Made by a program: the position numbers and the translations under genes. Of a stretch of DNA of 64,000 bases, positions 1 to 9,482 are shown piece by piece (position 1 is the stretch's first letter; every line of letters begins with the position of its first letter). Origin of the DNA: Candidatus Dormiibacterota bacterium (GTDB taxonomy: Bacteria > Chloroflexota > Dormibacteria > Dormibacterales > Dormibacteraceae); assembly GCA_024280995.1 (NCBI GenBank), contig JAMXLM010000036.1, positions 33,850-97,849 of the forward strand, read 5' to 3'. The notes under the pieces were generated by a model, which was given only the letters and a program-made list of their open reading frames with translations, ran no database searches and was not told where the DNA came from.

Positions 1-2
1 CG

Positions 3-98
3 CTGAAGGCGGCGCTCCATGACTATGTGACCATCGGCGAATGCTGCCGCGTGCTGCGCGGCGTCTTCGGCGAATACCAACCTGGGGAGAACGTATGA
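3..98 (+). CDS. Partial CDS (C-terminus), probable methylmalonyl-CoA mutase large-subunit-like protein
   Basis: Frame 3 reads LKAALHDYVTIGECCRVLRGVFGEYQPGENV*, resembling the mutase C-terminal VTIGE..D.LR.VFGEY signature; TGA overlaps the next ATG (ATGA). Confidence 0.6.
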   Translation: MKAALHDYVTIGECCRVLRGVFGEYQPGENV

Positions 99-511
99 AC
101 CAACATCCCGCGGTCATCCCGATGATCGCCTACGAAAACGGTCCCGCGGCGATGGACTGGCTCATCGACGCATTCGGTTTTCGCGAGCGCGACCGCAGAG
201 TCGAGGACGGCCGGCTGACTCACGGCGATCTCGACACCGGCGGCGGCGGGATCGTGATGCTCGCCACCCCGTCCGTCCACTATCACGGACCCAAGCGGCA
301 CCGCGAGGAGTGCGAATCCGCGATGGCATGGCACGACGTCCCGTACATCATCGACGGCTACCTCGTCTACGTCGACGACGTCGACGCGCACTTCCAGAGG
401 GCGAAGGCCGCCGGGGCGACGATCCTCAGCGAGGTCGGCGGCGGAGAGAGCGGCAAGCGCTACCGAGCGGAAGACCTCGAAGGCCACCGCTGGATGTTCA
501 TCGAAAGGTGA
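95..511 (+). CDS. VOC (glyoxalase/PhnB-like) family protein
   Basis: MNQHPAVIPMIAYENGPAAMDWLIDAFGF..., typical VOC fold start and C-terminal EDLEGHRWMF motif. Confidence 0.8.
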   Translation: MNQHPAVIPMIAYENGPAAMDWLIDAFGFRERDRRVEDGRLTHGDLDTGGGGIVMLATPSVHYHGPKRHREECESAMAWHDVPYIIDGYLVYVDDVDAHFQRAKAAGATILSEVGGGESGKRYRAEDLEGHRWMFIER

Positions 512-2028
512 CCACCCGCAAAGTCGACCCGCTCAACGAGCTCCGCCAGCGCAAATACCAGGCCGGCCATGGCGACGCGGAGGCGTTCAAGCGCCAGCAC
601 GCGAAGGGCAAGCTGACCGCCCGCGAGCGGATCTCGCGCCTGGTCGACCGCAACTCGTTCGAGGAGCTCGACCTTTTCGCGCGCCACGAGGGCGGCGTCC
701 CCGGAGATGGTGTCGTCACCGGCATGGCGAAGATCGACGGCCGCGACGTGATGGTGTTCAGCCACGACGCCAGCGTCTTCGGCGGTTCGCTCGGTGAGGT
801 CTTCGCGGAAAAGGTGATCAAGGTCATGGACCTGGCCGTGAGGAACCGGATCCCGATCATCGGCATCAACGACTCCGGCGGCGCGCGCATCCAGGAGGGT
901 GTGGTCTCGCTCGCGGGATATGCCGAGATCTTCTGGCGCAACGTCCAGGCCAGCGGGGTCGTGCCGCAGCTGAGCCTGATCCTGGGACCGTGCACGGGCG
1001 GAGCCGTTTATTCGCCGGCGATCACCGACTTCACCTTCATGGTCCACGGCGTCGGCTACATGTTCATCACCGGGCCGGAGGTGATTCGCGTCACCACGGG
1101 CGAGTCGGTCACGTTCGACTCGCTGGGCGGCGCCGAGGTCCACAACGTCAAGTCGGGCGTGGCGCACTTCCTGGCCGAGAGCGAGGACGAGTGCTTCGAC
1201 CAGGTCAGAAGGCTCTTCAAGTTCATACCGCAGAGCTGCGAGGACCAGCCACTTTCGCGCGAGCCCTCTGACGATCCCGAGCGCGAAGCCCCCTCCCTCG
1301 CGACGGTCATACCGGACAACCCGAAAGAGCCGTATGACATCAAAGACGTCATCACCGCGGTCGTGGACCACGCCGATTTCTTCGAGGTCCAGCCGTTCTA
1401 CGCCATGAACATGGTCGTCGGGTTTGCGCACCTCGACGGCAGGCCGGTCGGCGTCGTCGCCAATCAGCCGAAGGTGATGGCGGGCGCGCTCGACATCAAC
1501 GCGTCGGACAAGGCAGCGCGGTTCGTGCGCTTCTGCGACGCCTTCAACATCCCGCTCGTCACCTTCGTCGACGTGCCGGGATTCCTGCCTGGGACCGCGC
1601 AGGAGTACGGCGGCATCATCAGGCACGGTGCCAAGCTCCTCTACGCATTCAGCGAGGCGACCGTGCCGAAGCTGACGGTGATCACGCGCAAGGCTTACGG
1701 CGGCGCGTACTGCGTCATGTGCTCCAAGCACATCAGAGCCGACTTCAACGTCGCGTGGCCGACGGCCGAGATCGCGGTGATGGGGCCCGAAGGCGCCGTC
1801 AACATCCTCTACCGCCGCGAGCTGGCCGCGGGCACCTCGCAGCGGGCCGAGCTGGTCGACGAGTACACCGAGCGGTTCGCCAACCCGTTCATCGCCGCCG
1901 AGCGAGGATACATCGACGACGTGATCGAGCCCGGGCGCACGCGGGGTGAGCTGATCCGCGCGCTTCGCATCGCGATGCGCAAGGAGCGGACACGGAGCCC
2001 ACGCTGGCACGGCAACATCCCGCTGTGA
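508..2028 (+). CDS. Acyl-CoA carboxylase (propionyl-CoA carboxylase type) beta subunit
   Basis: GTG start overlapping upstream TGA; carboxyltransferase motifs GGSLGEVFAEKV, INDSGGARIQEGV, GPCTGGAVYSPA, DVPGFLPGTAQEYGGIIRHGAKLLYA, RKAYGGAYCVM. Confidence 0.95.
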   Translation: MTTRKVDPLNELRQRKYQAGHGDAEAFKRQHAKGKLTARERISRLVDRNSFEELDLFARHEGGVPGDGVVTGMAKIDGRDVMVFSHDASVFGGSLGEVFAEKVIKVMDLAVRNRIPIIGINDSGGARIQEGVVSLAGYAEIFWRNVQASGVVPQLSLILGPCTGGAVYSPAITDFTFMVHGVGYMFITGPEVIRVTTGESVTFDSLGGAEVHNVKSGVAHFLAESEDECFDQVRRLFKFIPQSCEDQPLSREPSDDPEREAPSLATVIPDNPKEPYDIKDVITAVVDHADFFEVQPFYAMNMVVGFAHLDGRPVGVVANQPKVMAGALDINASDKAARFVRFCDAFNIPLVTFVDVPGFLPGTAQEYGGIIRHGAKLLYAFSEATVPKLTVITRKAYGGAYCVMCSKHIRADFNVAWPTAEIAVMGPEGAVNILYRRELAAGTSQRAELVDEYTERFANPFIAAERGYIDDVIEPGRTRGELIRALRIAMRKERTRSPRWHGNIPL

Positions 2029-2519
2029 TCGTTCTGCGGCAGTGGGCAGATGGGGACTGGCCGCTGCTGGTGCGGCTCAACGCGCCGGAGATGACTGAAC
2101 ACCTGGGTGGGCCCGAGTCCGAGGCTGCACTCAGCGCGCGCCACAAGCGGTACGTGGCGTCAGCCGAAAGCCCGCTCGTTCACTCGCTGGCCGCCGTGCT
2201 CGAGCCCGAGGGTGTTGCGGTAGGCAGCATCAGCCTGTGGGAGCGGGAGTGGCAGGGCATGCCCGTCTACGAGATGGGGTGGGCCATCCTGCCCGAGTAC
2301 CAGGGTCGGGGCCTCGCCACGGCCGCCGTGAAGGAGTGCGTCGAGCTGGCGCGCGGGCTGGGCCGGCGCAGCGAGGTGCACGCCTTTCCTTCGGTTGAGA
2401 ACGTCCCGTCCAACGCGATCTGCCGCAAGGCCGGATTCGAACTGATCGGCCCTGTCAATTTCGAGTACCCGAAGGGCCACTGGATGGACTGCAACGACTG
2501 GCGCCTGAGCCTCGGCTAA
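2025..2519 (+). CDS. GNAT family N-acetyltransferase
   Basis: AILPEYQGRGLATAAVKECVELA acetyl-CoA binding motif; GTGA overlap with upstream stop. Confidence 0.85.
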   Translation: MIVLRQWADGDWPLLVRLNAPEMTEHLGGPESEAALSARHKRYVASAESPLVHSLAAVLEPEGVAVGSISLWEREWQGMPVYEMGWAILPEYQGRGLATAAVKECVELARGLGRRSEVHAFPSVENVPSNAICRKAGFELIGPVNFEYPKGHWMDCNDWRLSLG

Positions 2520-2525
2520 TAGACT
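2520..2525 (+). promoter_or_regulatory. -10-like box TAGACT 11 nt before ATG 2537
   Basis: Exact TAGACT shared with four other gene starts in the window. Confidence 0.45.
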
Positions 2526-2536
2526 TGACGCTGTAA

Positions 2537-2821
2537 ATGCCGACACAAGACGCCCAGGGCCGCTGGATCTCCGACGACGGAACGCAGTACTGGGACGGGA
2601 CGGCCTGGCGGCCGACCGGCACGGCGCCGAGGCGCGGCGGCATATCGGCGGTGCCCGCGGTTCTGATCGGGTGCGGCTTCGCCCTCGTGATCGTGCTCGT
2701 GCTGGCGATTGGACTCGGAGTCTTCATCGTCACCAACGCGGACTTCCAGCGTGGGTTCTGCAACGGCTACACGAGCAGCGACCAGAACCTGACCTGCCCA
2801 TTCCACCCGTCCTCGCCCTGA
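2537..2821 (+). CDS. Small membrane protein with DUF2510-like N-terminus
   Basis: DAQGRWISDDGTQYWDGTAWRPTG followed by one hydrophobic helix. Confidence 0.6.
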   Translation: MPTQDAQGRWISDDGTQYWDGTAWRPTGTAPRRGGISAVPAVLIGCGFALVIVLVLAIGLGVFIVTNADFQRGFCNGYTSSDQNLTCPFHPSSP

Positions 2822-2822
2822 C

Positions 2823-3965
2823 GTGAAGCTGCTCGAGTACCAGGCCAAGGAGGTGCTCGCCTCCCTTGGGATCGCGATCCCGCCGGGCATGGTCGCCCGC
2901 ACGCCGGAGGAGGCCGCCCAGGCGTTCGAGAAGCTCGGGCCGATCGCCGTTAAGGCGCAGGTGCCTGTAGGCGGGCGCGGCAAAGCCGGCGGCATCAAGC
3001 TCGCGAAGTCGGCCGACGAGGCTCGCCACGCGGCCGAGCAGATCATCGGCATGGACATCAAGGGCTTCAAGGTGCCCCTTGTCTACTGCGAGGCGGCGCT
3101 CGACATCGGGCGCGAGATCTACCTCGGCTTCACGGTCGACCGCGACGCGCGCGCCAACATCCTGATGCTGTCCGCGAAGGGTGGGATGGAGATCGAGCAG
3201 GTCGCCGAGGAATCACCGGACTCGATCGCGCGCCTTTACCCGAACCCATGGCGCGGCCCCCTCGACTTCGAGCTCACGCAGCTCGTGTACGACGCGGAGC
3301 TGGCCGACATCGCCAGGCCGCTGTCGTCGCTGATCAGGAAGCTGTACCGCGCGATCCCCGATTACGACGCGCTCACCGCCGAGATCAACCCGCTGGTCGT
3401 CACCAGGAGCGGCGACGTCATCGCCGGCGACGCCAAGCTCGAGATCGACGACAACGCGATGTGGCGGCACAAACACCTCGAAGAGAGGTACGGCTCGGTG
3501 CTGGAGGGCGATCCCTACGAGGTCGAGGCGAAGAAGCGTCACCTCACCTACGTCTCGCTTGACGGCGACATCGGGATCATCGGCAACGGCGCGGGCCTGT
3601 GCATGGGCACGCTGGACCTGGTGCAGCGTGCCGGAGGCAAGCCGGCGAACTTCTGCGACATCGGCGGTGGGGCCAAGGCCGAGGTCGTCGAGAACGCGCT
3701 CGCGGTGATCCTCATGAACCCGAAGGTGAAGGGCGTGCTCATCAACGTGTTCGGGGGCATCACGCGTGGCGACGAGGTCGCTCGTGGGGTGGTCACGGCC
3801 CGCGACAACCTGAACATGAAGCTCCCGCTCGTCGTGCGAATGAGCGGCACGAACGAGGAGGAGGGACGCGAGATCCTCGAGCAGCACGGCATCGAGCCAG
3901 GCGTCAGCGGGTGGGAGGCGGCGAAGAAGATCGTGGAGCTGACCAAGGCTGGGGCGACGGCGTGA
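2823..3965 (+). CDS. sucC: Succinate-CoA ligase (ADP-forming) beta subunit
   Basis: MKLLEYQAKEVLASLGIAIPPG..., PVGGRGKAGGIKLAKS, NVFGGITRGDEVARGVV. Confidence 0.95.
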   Translation: MKLLEYQAKEVLASLGIAIPPGMVARTPEEAAQAFEKLGPIAVKAQVPVGGRGKAGGIKLAKSADEARHAAEQIIGMDIKGFKVPLVYCEAALDIGREIYLGFTVDRDARANILMLSAKGGMEIEQVAEESPDSIARLYPNPWRGPLDFELTQLVYDAELADIARPLSSLIRKLYRAIPDYDALTAEINPLVVTRSGDVIAGDAKLEIDDNAMWRHKHLEERYGSVLEGDPYEVEAKKRHLTYVSLDGDIGIIGNGAGLCMGTLDLVQRAGGKPANFCDIGGGAKAEVVENALAVILMNPKVKGVLINVFGGITRGDEVARGVVTARDNLNMKLPLVVRMSGTNEEEGREILEQHGIEPGVSGWEAAKKIVELTKAGATA

Positions 3966-4822
3966 GCATCCTTCTCGACCGCGACACGAAGGTGATCGTC
4001 CAGGGGATCACGGGCCGCGAAGGCGGTTTCCACACGGAGCAGATGCAGTCACTTGGCACCAACGTCGTGGGCGGCACCAGCCCGGGCAAGGGCGGGACCA
4101 CACACCTGGGTGTCCCGGTGTTCAACACGGTCGCGGACGCCGTGCAGGAGACCGGCGCGACAGCCACCGGAATCTTCGTCCCGGCCCCGTTTGCCGCCGA
4201 CGCGATCATGGAGGCGGCCGCCGCTGGAATCACGCTGATCGTCTGCATCACCGAGGGCATCCCGATCCAGGACATGATCCGGGTGAAGGACTTCCTTCGT
4301 GGGTACCCGCAGGCGCGCCTGATCGGAGCGAACTGCCCGGGCCTGATCACTCCCGGCCAGGCCAAGATCGGGATCATCCCGCAGCGCATCACGTCGTCGG
4401 GCCATGTCGGGCTTGTCTCCCGCAGCGGCACGCTGACCTACGAGGTGGCCTCGGCCCTCTCTGCCGCCGGAATGGGGCAGTCGACCATCGTCGGGATCGG
4501 CGGCGACCCCGTCCTCGGATTGACGTTCCGCGACGTCGTCGAGCTGTTCGAGAAGGACCACGACACTACTCACCTCGTCCTGATCGGTGAGATCGGCGGA
4601 AGCGACGAGGAGCACGCGGCCGAGCTGCTCGCGAAAGGCACGCGGCTCAAGGCGGTCGCATTCATCTCCGGGCGAACCGCCCCGGAAGGCAAGCGGATGG
4701 GTCACGCCGGCGCCATCATTTCGGGTAACCGTGGCACCGCCAAGAGCAAGGAAGAGGCGTTCCACAAGGCCGGCGTCCAGGTCGCCGAGACGACGGACGA
4801 CATCGTGGGGATGCTGAGTTGA
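3962..4822 (+). CDS. sucD: Succinate-CoA ligase alpha subunit
   Basis: SILLDRDTKVIVQGITGREGGFHTEQM, GANCPGLITPGQAKIGIIP, GRTAPEGKRMGHAGAIISG; GTGA overlap with sucC. Confidence 0.95.
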   Translation: MSILLDRDTKVIVQGITGREGGFHTEQMQSLGTNVVGGTSPGKGGTTHLGVPVFNTVADAVQETGATATGIFVPAPFAADAIMEAAAAGITLIVCITEGIPIQDMIRVKDFLRGYPQARLIGANCPGLITPGQAKIGIIPQRITSSGHVGLVSRSGTLTYEVASALSAAGMGQSTIVGIGGDPVLGLTFRDVVELFEKDHDTTHLVLIGEIGGSDEEHAAELLAKGTRLKAVAFISGRTAPEGKRMGHAGAIISGNRGTAKSKEEAFHKAGVQVAETTDDIVGMLS

Positions 4823-5250
4823 GCTACATGCCCATCGCGGTCCACCGGGCGATGCCCACCGACCGCTTGCGCGACGCAGGGATCTTCTTGTTCCTGGTCG
4901 GCTGGATGCTCTACACGCGGATCTATTTCATCCTCCACGCCGCACACATCGCCGCCCCGGTCTGCCCGTTCTACTTCATCACTGGCCACCCCTGCCCGTT
5001 CTGCGGCGGGACAAGGTCCTTCGCCTACATGTGGCAGGGCGACCTGTCGGACTCGGTGCGGCTGTTCCCCCTCGGACCGCTTTTCTTCGCGGGCACCGTC
5101 GCCGGCGCGACCGGGCTTGCGGCCGGTTCGATCACCGGCCGGACATGGACGCCAAGGCTGACTTCGAGGCAGTGGACGCTGCTCGGAATCTTCGTAGGCA
5201 GCGCGATCGCGATCAGCTGGGCGCTGAAGGTGTTCGTCCTCGGGAACTAG
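4819..5250 (+). CDS. DUF2752-family membrane protein
   Basis: CPFYFITGHPCPFCGGTRSFAYMWQGDLSDSVRLFPLGPLFF, the G.PCP.CG.TR.....GD motif of this family. Confidence 0.75.
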   Translation: MSYMPIAVHRAMPTDRLRDAGIFLFLVGWMLYTRIYFILHAAHIAAPVCPFYFITGHPCPFCGGTRSFAYMWQGDLSDSVRLFPLGPLFFAGTVAGATGLAAGSITGRTWTPRLTSRQWTLLGIFVGSAIAISWALKVFVLGN

Positions 5251-5251
5251 C

Positions 5252-5731
5252 GTCCGCCGTCTGGGGTCCGATGACTGGCAGCTCTACCGGCGCATCAGGC
5301 TCGCCGCACTCAAGGATGCTCCGTACGCCTACGGTTCGACCTACGAACGCGAAGCCGCCCAGGACGACCTGCTGTGGCGGCGACGGGTCACGGACCGGGT
5401 GCGTTTTCTGGCCGACGTCGACGGCGCCGCCGCGGGGACTGCAAGCGGCGGCGACGGTGAGTCGACCGGCGCGGCGGCATTGACCGCGATGTGGGTGGAT
5501 CCAGCGTTTCGACGCGCTGGCGTCGGCGACCTCCTCGTGAGGACGGTGGTCGAATGGGCGCGCGCCGAGGGCTACGACCGGCTGTTCCTATGGGTCACCG
5601 CCGTGAACCTCAACGCCGAGCGGCTCTACTCGCGGAACGGATTCCAGCGCGCCGGCGGCAGCCAGGAAGTGCGGCCGGGCGAGCTCGAGTTCGAGATGTC
5701 TCGGGCCCTTCACCCTAGGAGCCTTCGATGA
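5252..5731 (+). CDS. GNAT family N-acetyltransferase (5' end uncertain)
   Basis: VRRLGSDDWQLYRRIRLAALKDAPYAYGSTYEREA ... VDPAFRRAGVGDLLVRTVVEWARAEGYDRLFLWVTAVNLNAERLYSRNGFQ; no ATG/GTG/TTG upstream of 5399 in frame. Confidence 0.8.
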   Translation, partial: VRRLGSDDWQLYRRIRLAALKDAPYAYGSTYEREAAQDDLLWRRRVTDRVRFLADVDGAAAGTASGGDGESTGAAALTAMWVDPAFRRAGVGDLLVRTVVEWARAEGYDRLFLWVTAVNLNAERLYSRNGFQRAGGSQEVRPGELEFEMSRALHPRSLR

Positions 5732-6554
5732 ATCGGGCGATCGTCGGATAGACGTAGCCGGTCCTCGGCGCCGCGCTGCCCGGGTCGATCAGGTCGTGGG
5801 GCAGGCCGTCGGACTTCGGAAACTCGAAGGTCTCGACCTGCGTCCCGTGGGCGCGCCACGAATCGACGAGCCGGTACGTGAACCGGTTGTCGAGGCGCGG
5901 CTCGGCCGCGTTCGTGATGACGGCGATCGACCCCGCCCTGGGCGCCTGGAGGCGCGCGCTCCTCGTCAGGCGGCGGCCGCACTCGAACAGCGCCGCGTAG
6001 GCGTGAGTCGAGAAGCGTGGGTAGCCGTAAGGCGGGCCAAGCTTCTCTTTCAGGTTCCGGTTCCACCACATGTAGAAGTTCGGGAGTCGCTCCGCGCCCA
6101 GGCTCATTGCCGTCAGCGCCGGTCCGGGGATCGGCTTGAGGCCCAGCATCGGCGCGATCAGCACGGCGCGCTCGACGTCCGGACGCGACTGCGCGAGCAG
6201 GCCCGTCAGGATCGCGCCGAGTGACAGCCCGGCCACGGTGAGACTCTCACCCAACCCGGCGCCCACCTCCGCTGCCCGGTTGGCCACCGCCACCAGGTGA
6301 TCCGCGCGCAGCTCCGCGATCGACGTGTTCAGGCGGTCGGTGTAGCCGTGCCGTGGGTAGCGTGGAATGACGACGTTCCAGCCGCGTTCGAAGAACTCTT
6401 TGCCGAGGGCGTCCATCTGCTGAGGGCAGTTGGTGAACCCGTGGAGGAGCACCAGCGAGCGCGCCACCCGCCGGCCATGGGTGTACACACGCGTTCGGCA
6501 GAGCGGGTTGACGTTGGGCCCGTCGAGGTCCTGGATTCCCGCTGAAATCTGCAT
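5715..6554 (-). CDS. Alpha/beta hydrolase
   Basis: SLVLLHGFTNCPQQMDALGKEF, nucleophile elbow VAGLSLGAIL. Confidence 0.85.
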   Translation of the reverse strand: MQISAGIQDLDGPNVNPLCRTRVYTHGRRVARSLVLLHGFTNCPQQMDALGKEFFERGWNVVIPRYPRHGYTDRLNTSIAELRADHLVAVANRAAEVGAGLGESLTVAGLSLGAILTGLLAQSRPDVERAVLIAPMLGLKPIPGPALTAMSLGAERLPNFYMWWNRNLKEKLGPPYGYPRFSTHAYAALFECGRRLTRSARLQAPRAGSIAVITNAAEPRLDNRFTYRLVDSWRAHGTQVETFEFPKSDGLPHDLIDPGSAAPRTGYVYPTIARFIEGS

Positions 6555-6585
6555 CGCATCGGCGTAGTCCGGCACTATCTGTCCG

Positions 6586-7749
6586 ATGGATTTTGAACTG
6601 ACGCCGGAACAGGAGGCGATTCGGGACACCTGCCGCGACTTCGCGCGGGAGGTCATCGTCCCCGTCGCCGAAGGGCTGGACCGCGAGCACAGGTTCGGCT
6701 ACGACGTCGTCCGCCAGATGGGCGAGCTCGGCCTTTTCGGGCTGCCGTTCCCCGAGGAGGCGGGCGGTGCGGGCGGAGACTTTCTCTCCCTGTGCATCGC
6801 CATCGAGGAGATCTCGCGGGGCGACGCCGGGATCGGTATCACGCTCGAGGCGGCGGTGTCGCTGGGCTCGTCTCCCATCTATCAGTTCGGCACCAAAGAG
6901 CAGAAGGACCGCTGGCTGCCGGACCTCTTCGCCGGCCGCAAGCTCTGGTCGTTCGGCCTCACCGAGCCGGAGGCGGGCTCGGACGCCGGGGCGACGAAGA
7001 CCCGCGCGGAGCAGCGCGACGGCACGTGGGTCATCAACGGGGCGAAGCAGTTCATCACGAACTCCGGAACCGACATCTCGGCCGGAGTCACCGTCACCGC
7101 GGTTACCGGCCGGCAGAAAGACGGTGAGCCCGAGATAAGCGCCCTGATGGTCCCCTTCGGGACGAAGGGTTACCACGTCCTGCCGTCGTACCGGAAGCTC
7201 GGCTGGCATTCGTCCGACACCCATCCGCTTTCGTTCGACGACTGCGAGGTGCCGGCCGAGAACCTGCTGGGGGTGCGCGGTGGCGGCTACCGCCAGTTCC
7301 TGCACACGCTCACCGGAGGGCGCATCGCCATCGCGGCCCTCTCGGTTGGCGTGGCACAGGCATGCCTCGATGCGGCGCTCGCCTACGCGAAAGAGCGGCG
7401 GACGTTCGGCGAGCCTATCTCAAAGCACCAGGCGATCCAGTTCAAGCTCGCGGACATGGCGACGGAGACCGAGGTGGCCCGCACGATCGTCTATCGCGCG
7501 GCAGCCGCCTACGGCCAGGAAGGTGCCGAGACGAGCGACGAGGTGCGCCGGCTGGCGGCGATGTCCAAGCTCTACGCGTCCGAGGCGTCGAAACGGGCCG
7601 CGGACAATGCCTTGCAGATCCACGGGGGGTACGGCTTCATGGAGGACTATCCGGTTGCGCGCTACTGGCGCGACGTGAAGGTCAACGAGATCGGTGAGGG
7701 GACGTCCGAGGTGCAGCGGATGCTGATCGCTCGCCTCCTCGGGACCTGA
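6586..7749 (+). CDS. Acyl-CoA dehydrogenase
   Basis: FGLTEPEAGSDAGATKT, WVINGAKQFITNSG, YAKERRTFGEPISKHQAIQFKLADMATE, EGTSEVQRMLIARLL. Confidence 0.95.
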   Translation: MDFELTPEQEAIRDTCRDFAREVIVPVAEGLDREHRFGYDVVRQMGELGLFGLPFPEEAGGAGGDFLSLCIAIEEISRGDAGIGITLEAAVSLGSSPIYQFGTKEQKDRWLPDLFAGRKLWSFGLTEPEAGSDAGATKTRAEQRDGTWVINGAKQFITNSGTDISAGVTVTAVTGRQKDGEPEISALMVPFGTKGYHVLPSYRKLGWHSSDTHPLSFDDCEVPAENLLGVRGGGYRQFLHTLTGGRIAIAALSVGVAQACLDAALAYAKERRTFGEPISKHQAIQFKLADMATETEVARTIVYRAAAAYGQEGAETSDEVRRLAAMSKLYASEASKRAADNALQIHGGYGFMEDYPVARYWRDVKVNEIGEGTSEVQRMLIARLLGT

Positions 7750-8245
7750 CCCACTCGACGACCTCCGTCTCCGGCGGCCGCATTCCCTCGGTGGTGTCCA
7801 CGCGCAGCACGGGACCTGCTAACGGCGGGACCCCGTAAACGTCGTTTGCCACCCGCTCACGCAGGTCTGGCAGGGCGTCGAGGCCGCGATGTCCGGGGTG
7901 CCGCTGCCCTATCCGCTCGACATATCGGCGCTCTAGCACGTCGATCGGGCAGTGGAGCTCGACCGCGAAAGTTTCGGCCTGCTCCGCGAGGTCGACGATC
8001 TCGCGCTGGCGACGGAAGAATGCTCCCTCGAGGATCAGCGCGTTGCCGGTGCGGAGCAGCTCCCGAGCGATGGCGAACTGGACGGCGAAAGCCGCTTCTC
8101 CGGCGCCCGCCTGGTCGGGAAGCTGCTCCATCAGAGCTTCCTTGATCGCGTCCTTCGAGATCACAGGCAGCCCGAGTGCCTGACTGAGCGCGCCGGCAAG
8201 CGTCGTCTTGCCGGATGCCGGCGGACCGGCGACTACGACCAGCAG
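7682..8245 (-). CDS. P-loop AAA/kinase-like protein (start codon uncertain, CTG candidate)
   Basis: Upstream in-frame extension encodes a Walker A: PLLVVVAGPPASGKTTLAGALSQALGLPVISKDAIKEALME; track ORF from GTG 8164 lacks it. Confidence 0.7.
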   Translation of the reverse strand: MLVVVAGPPASGKTTLAGALSQALGLPVISKDAIKEALMEQLPDQAGAGEAAFAVQFAIARELLRTGNALILEGAFFRRQREIVDLAEQAETFAVELHCPIDVLERRYVERIGQRHPGHRGLDALPDLRERVANDVYGVPPLAGPVLRVDTTEGMRPPETEVVEWVRSRGGERSASAAPRTSPHRSR

Positions 8246-8249
8246 CGGT

Positions 8250-9482
8250 TTAACGGTATACGCCGTTATGGCCGAGGCTGTGCAGCCCGACGTTCGGGAA
8301 GTACGTGAGGCCGTGGTCCTGAACGCCGACCGGGATCTTGGCGATCACCTGGCCGGTGGTTGTGTCGAACACGTACACGGTCGAGTTGTAGCGCCCCGAC
8401 GCCCACAGCCGGGAACCGTCCGGGTTGAGCTGCAGCATGTCCGGGCTGCCGCCTCCAGGGATCCACCATTTCGCCGTCACCCTGCGCGTCGCGAAGTCGA
8501 TCACCGAGATCGAGCCTTCGAGCCGATTGGAAACATAGAGCGATTTCGTGTCGCGTGACACGTACAGGCCGTGCGCGCCTCGCCCGGTCGGGATGAACTG
8601 GATCTCCTTCATCGCCACCGGGTCGATCACCGACACGCCCATGCGACCCTGGTTGGTCACGTAGAAGAGGGTGCCGTCCGGCGACAGCCTGACGTCGATC
8701 GGCAAGCCGCCAACGGTGACGTAGCCCGTGAGCGCCATCTTGTTCACATCGACCTTCGCGACGACGCCTGAGTACTCGGTCGAGATCATCAAGTAAGAGC
8801 CGTCAGCGCTGAAGTCGAGGTGGTCGGCGCCCGGCCACGGGATCCCAACCGACTTCAACAGCTTCCACCCATGCCGCCAGTCGCGAAATTCGATGCGCTG
8901 CAACCTCTCGACGACGTCGATGGCCTTGGTGCCGTCTGGCGTGAAGTAGAGGTTGTACGGAAACGGGATGTTCACGATTCCCTTCGGCCTGCCCGTGCGG
9001 GGATCGAGCACGGTCAGGCTGCTCGAGCCTTCGTTGTCGACGAAGAGCTCGCTCATGTCCCACGCCGGCGCGATGTGGTGGGGGATCTGGCCCACGGCAA
9101 AGTGGTCGATGACCTTGTACGTGGTGGGGTCGATGACGTCGACCGTTCCGGCGCCGCTGTTCGGCACGTAAACGCGTTGCGGGATCTGGCAGAGCGGGCA
9201 CGGCACGACGCCGGACATCGTGTTGGCGTAGACGTTGAACGCCGGGTCGGGCAGGCTCGTCGGCTGGACGTCAGGAGGCGGCAGAAGGCGCGCGGGTTGC
9301 TGGTCCTGCGTCGTCGCGCCGGTGATCACCGACGGCGCCGTGAACACGACCGCGGCCACGACGGCCGCCGGGCTCAGGATCGCGAACGCGAAGACGAAGG
9401 CGAAGAAGATCCGAACCACCCGTGATCGCAGAGCCCTGCCCACGGGTCCGACCGTCCCTTTACTCGTCCGGAAGATCTTCAA
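8250..9482 (-). CDS. YVTN/NHL beta-propeller repeat protein, membrane anchored or secreted
   Basis: N-terminal hydrophobic helix then repeated YVPNSGAGTVDVIDPTTYKVI, LSPDGTLFYVTNQG, LYVSNRLEGSISVIDFATR, NPDGSRLWASGRYNSTVYVFDTTTGQV. Confidence 0.85.
   Translation of the reverse strand: MKIFRTSKGTVGPVGRALRSRVVRIFFAFVFAFAILSPAAVVAAVVFTAPSVITGATTQDQQPARLLPPPDVQPTSLPDPAFNVYANTMSGVVPCPLCQIPQRVYVPNSGAGTVDVIDPTTYKVIDHFAVGQIPHHIAPAWDMSELFVDNEGSSSLTVLDPRTGRPKGIVNIPFPYNLYFTPDGTKAIDVVERLQRIEFRDWRHGWKLLKSVGIPWPGADHLDFSADGSYLMISTEYSGVVAKVDVNKMALTGYVTVGGLPIDVRLSPDGTLFYVTNQGRMGVSVIDPVAMKEIQFIPTGRGAHGLYVSRDTKSLYVSNRLEGSISVIDFATRRVTAKWWIPGGGSPDMLQLNPDGSRLWASGRYNSTVYVFDTTTGQVIAKIPVGVQDHGLTYFPNVGLHSLGHNGVYR

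Noticed and set aside
460-2010. 516-aa antisense ORF and many other long antisense ORFs in the track
   Set aside because: High-GC codon bias creates long mirror ORFs; translations are Arg/Asp/His-rich low-complexity with no domain, and the opposite strand encodes a clear carboxylase.
9184-9210. CPLC motif in the beta-propeller protein as a c-type heme site
   Set aside because: Sequence is CPLCQ, lacking the His of CXXCH, so not a standard heme c attachment site despite the Ccm cluster in the window.
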